DNA of 5,872 bases, from positions 1 to 5,872 of the forward strand of contig DOHN01000039.1 of the NCBI GenBank assembly GCA_003535195.1, written 5' to 3'. The position numbers were made by a program, and so were the translations under genes. The notes beneath the pieces were generated by a model. The model was given only the letters and a program-made list of their open reading frames with translations. It searched no databases and was not told where the DNA came from. Shown in pieces: positions 5,859 to 5,872 of the stretch. Each line of letters opens with the position of its first letter. Position 1 is the first letter of the stretch. This DNA is from Ruminiclostridium sp. GTDB lineage: Bacteria; Bacillota; Clostridia; DSM-8532.

Positions 5859-5868
5859 AAGAAATGAT
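5859..5868 (-). repeat. Right imperfect terminal inverted repeat
   Basis: AAGAAATGAT is the partner of the left-end 845-854 sequence, 8 of 10 matching in inverted orientation and ending at the core. Confidence 0.4.
5863..5868 (+). other. Right attachment core (AATGAT)
   Basis: AATGAT shares five of six bases with the left core. The following GGGA (5869-5872) resumes the interrupted conjugation gene as (AT)G GGA. The first base differs from the left core (A versus G), as expected if one core copy comes from an earlier insertion site. Confidence 0.65.
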
Positions 5869-5872
5869 GGGA
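5869..5872 (+). pseudogene. Displaced 3' remainder of the conjugation gene
   Basis: GGGA completes the split Met codon (AT from 848-849 plus G) and adds a Gly codon, continuing the frame of the VirB6/TrbL-like gene. The rest lies outside the window. It is no longer connected to its ribosome site. Confidence 0.7.

Larger units (their letters stand above)
850..5868 (+). mobile_element. Tn554-like element with three tyrosine recombinases, a TnpC-like protein and an apparent oriT
   Basis: The boundaries come from the interrupted host gene. The left flank ends GAG ATG AT (842-849), and after the right ATGAT (5864-5868) the sequence continues GGGA. Joining the two gives GAG ATG ATG GGA in the frame of the conjugation gene. 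One core copy is counted in the element, giving 5,019 bp. Inside are about 480 bp of regulatory left end, four overlapping plus-strand genes, and about 110 bp of right end with a terminator. There are no long terminal repeats and no duplication beyond the 5-base ATGAT. This fits the Tn554 mode of integration (tyrosine recombinases, short core, known core GATGTA) rather than DDE transposition. No cargo gene is present. The exact cut positions within the core cannot be fixed from one sequence. Confidence 0.85.

Noticed and set aside
850..5868. Resistance or other passenger genes, CRISPR array, tRNA, or insertion sequence with a DDE transposase
   Set aside because: All coding space is filled by the four element genes. 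No regularly spaced repeats, no cloverleaf and no DDE motif are visible.
850..5868. Degenerate recombinase copies
   Set aside because: I checked whether one of the three recombinases had lost its active site. All three keep Arg, Lys, His-x-x-Arg, His and Tyr in the right order, and no frameshift was seen.

Overview
The window appears to be a complete, compact mobile element of about 5.0 kb. It sits inside the last codons of a conjugation gene of a Gram-positive integrative and conjugative element (ICE). Strong AAGGAGG-type ribosome sites, TTG and GTG starts, A+T-leaning codons and a CTn/Tn1549-style VirB6/TrbL protein point to a Bacillota host, most likely a gut-type clostridium. Genus cannot be read from the sequence.

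Layout. Positions 1-849 hold almost all of a VirB6/TrbL-like membrane protein gene. Its reading frame runs into foreign DNA at 850 and stops after two altered codons. The last four bases of the window, after a second ATGAT at 5864-5868, continue the broken frame (GAG ATG AT|G GGA). The uninterrupted target is therefore nearly fully reconstructed, with a short core of the Tn554 type (GATGAT left, AATGAT right). Positions 850-1329 are a 480-base non-coding left end. It contains a direct repeat, a near-consensus promoter, a site matching the RP4-type (MOBP) nick sequence TATCCTG|C, nested inverted repeats, a strong terminator, leader hairpins and a second promoter-like box. Positions 1330-5757 are four overlapping genes on the plus strand: three tyrosine recombinases (360, 477 and 508 residues), each with an intact catalytic set, and a small helix-turn-helix/coiled-coil protein resembling Tn554 TnpC (DUF6262 type). 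A strong terminator at 5811-5850 closes the operon 14 bases before the right core. There is no resistance or other passenger gene.

How it may work. By analogy with Tn554, the recombinases and TnpC-like protein should excise and insert the element at a short fixed core without target duplication. The unusual points are a third complete recombinase in place of the Tn554 pair, and an apparent oriT with no relaxase gene. Together they suggest a transposon that moves by its own recombinases within a cell and could be carried between cells by the relaxase and secretion channel of the ICE it has invaded. The oriT also overlaps a promoter-terminator unit that could make a small structured RNA of about 100 nt. 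The mobility and RNA interpretations are inferences; the boundaries, genes and motifs are visible directly.
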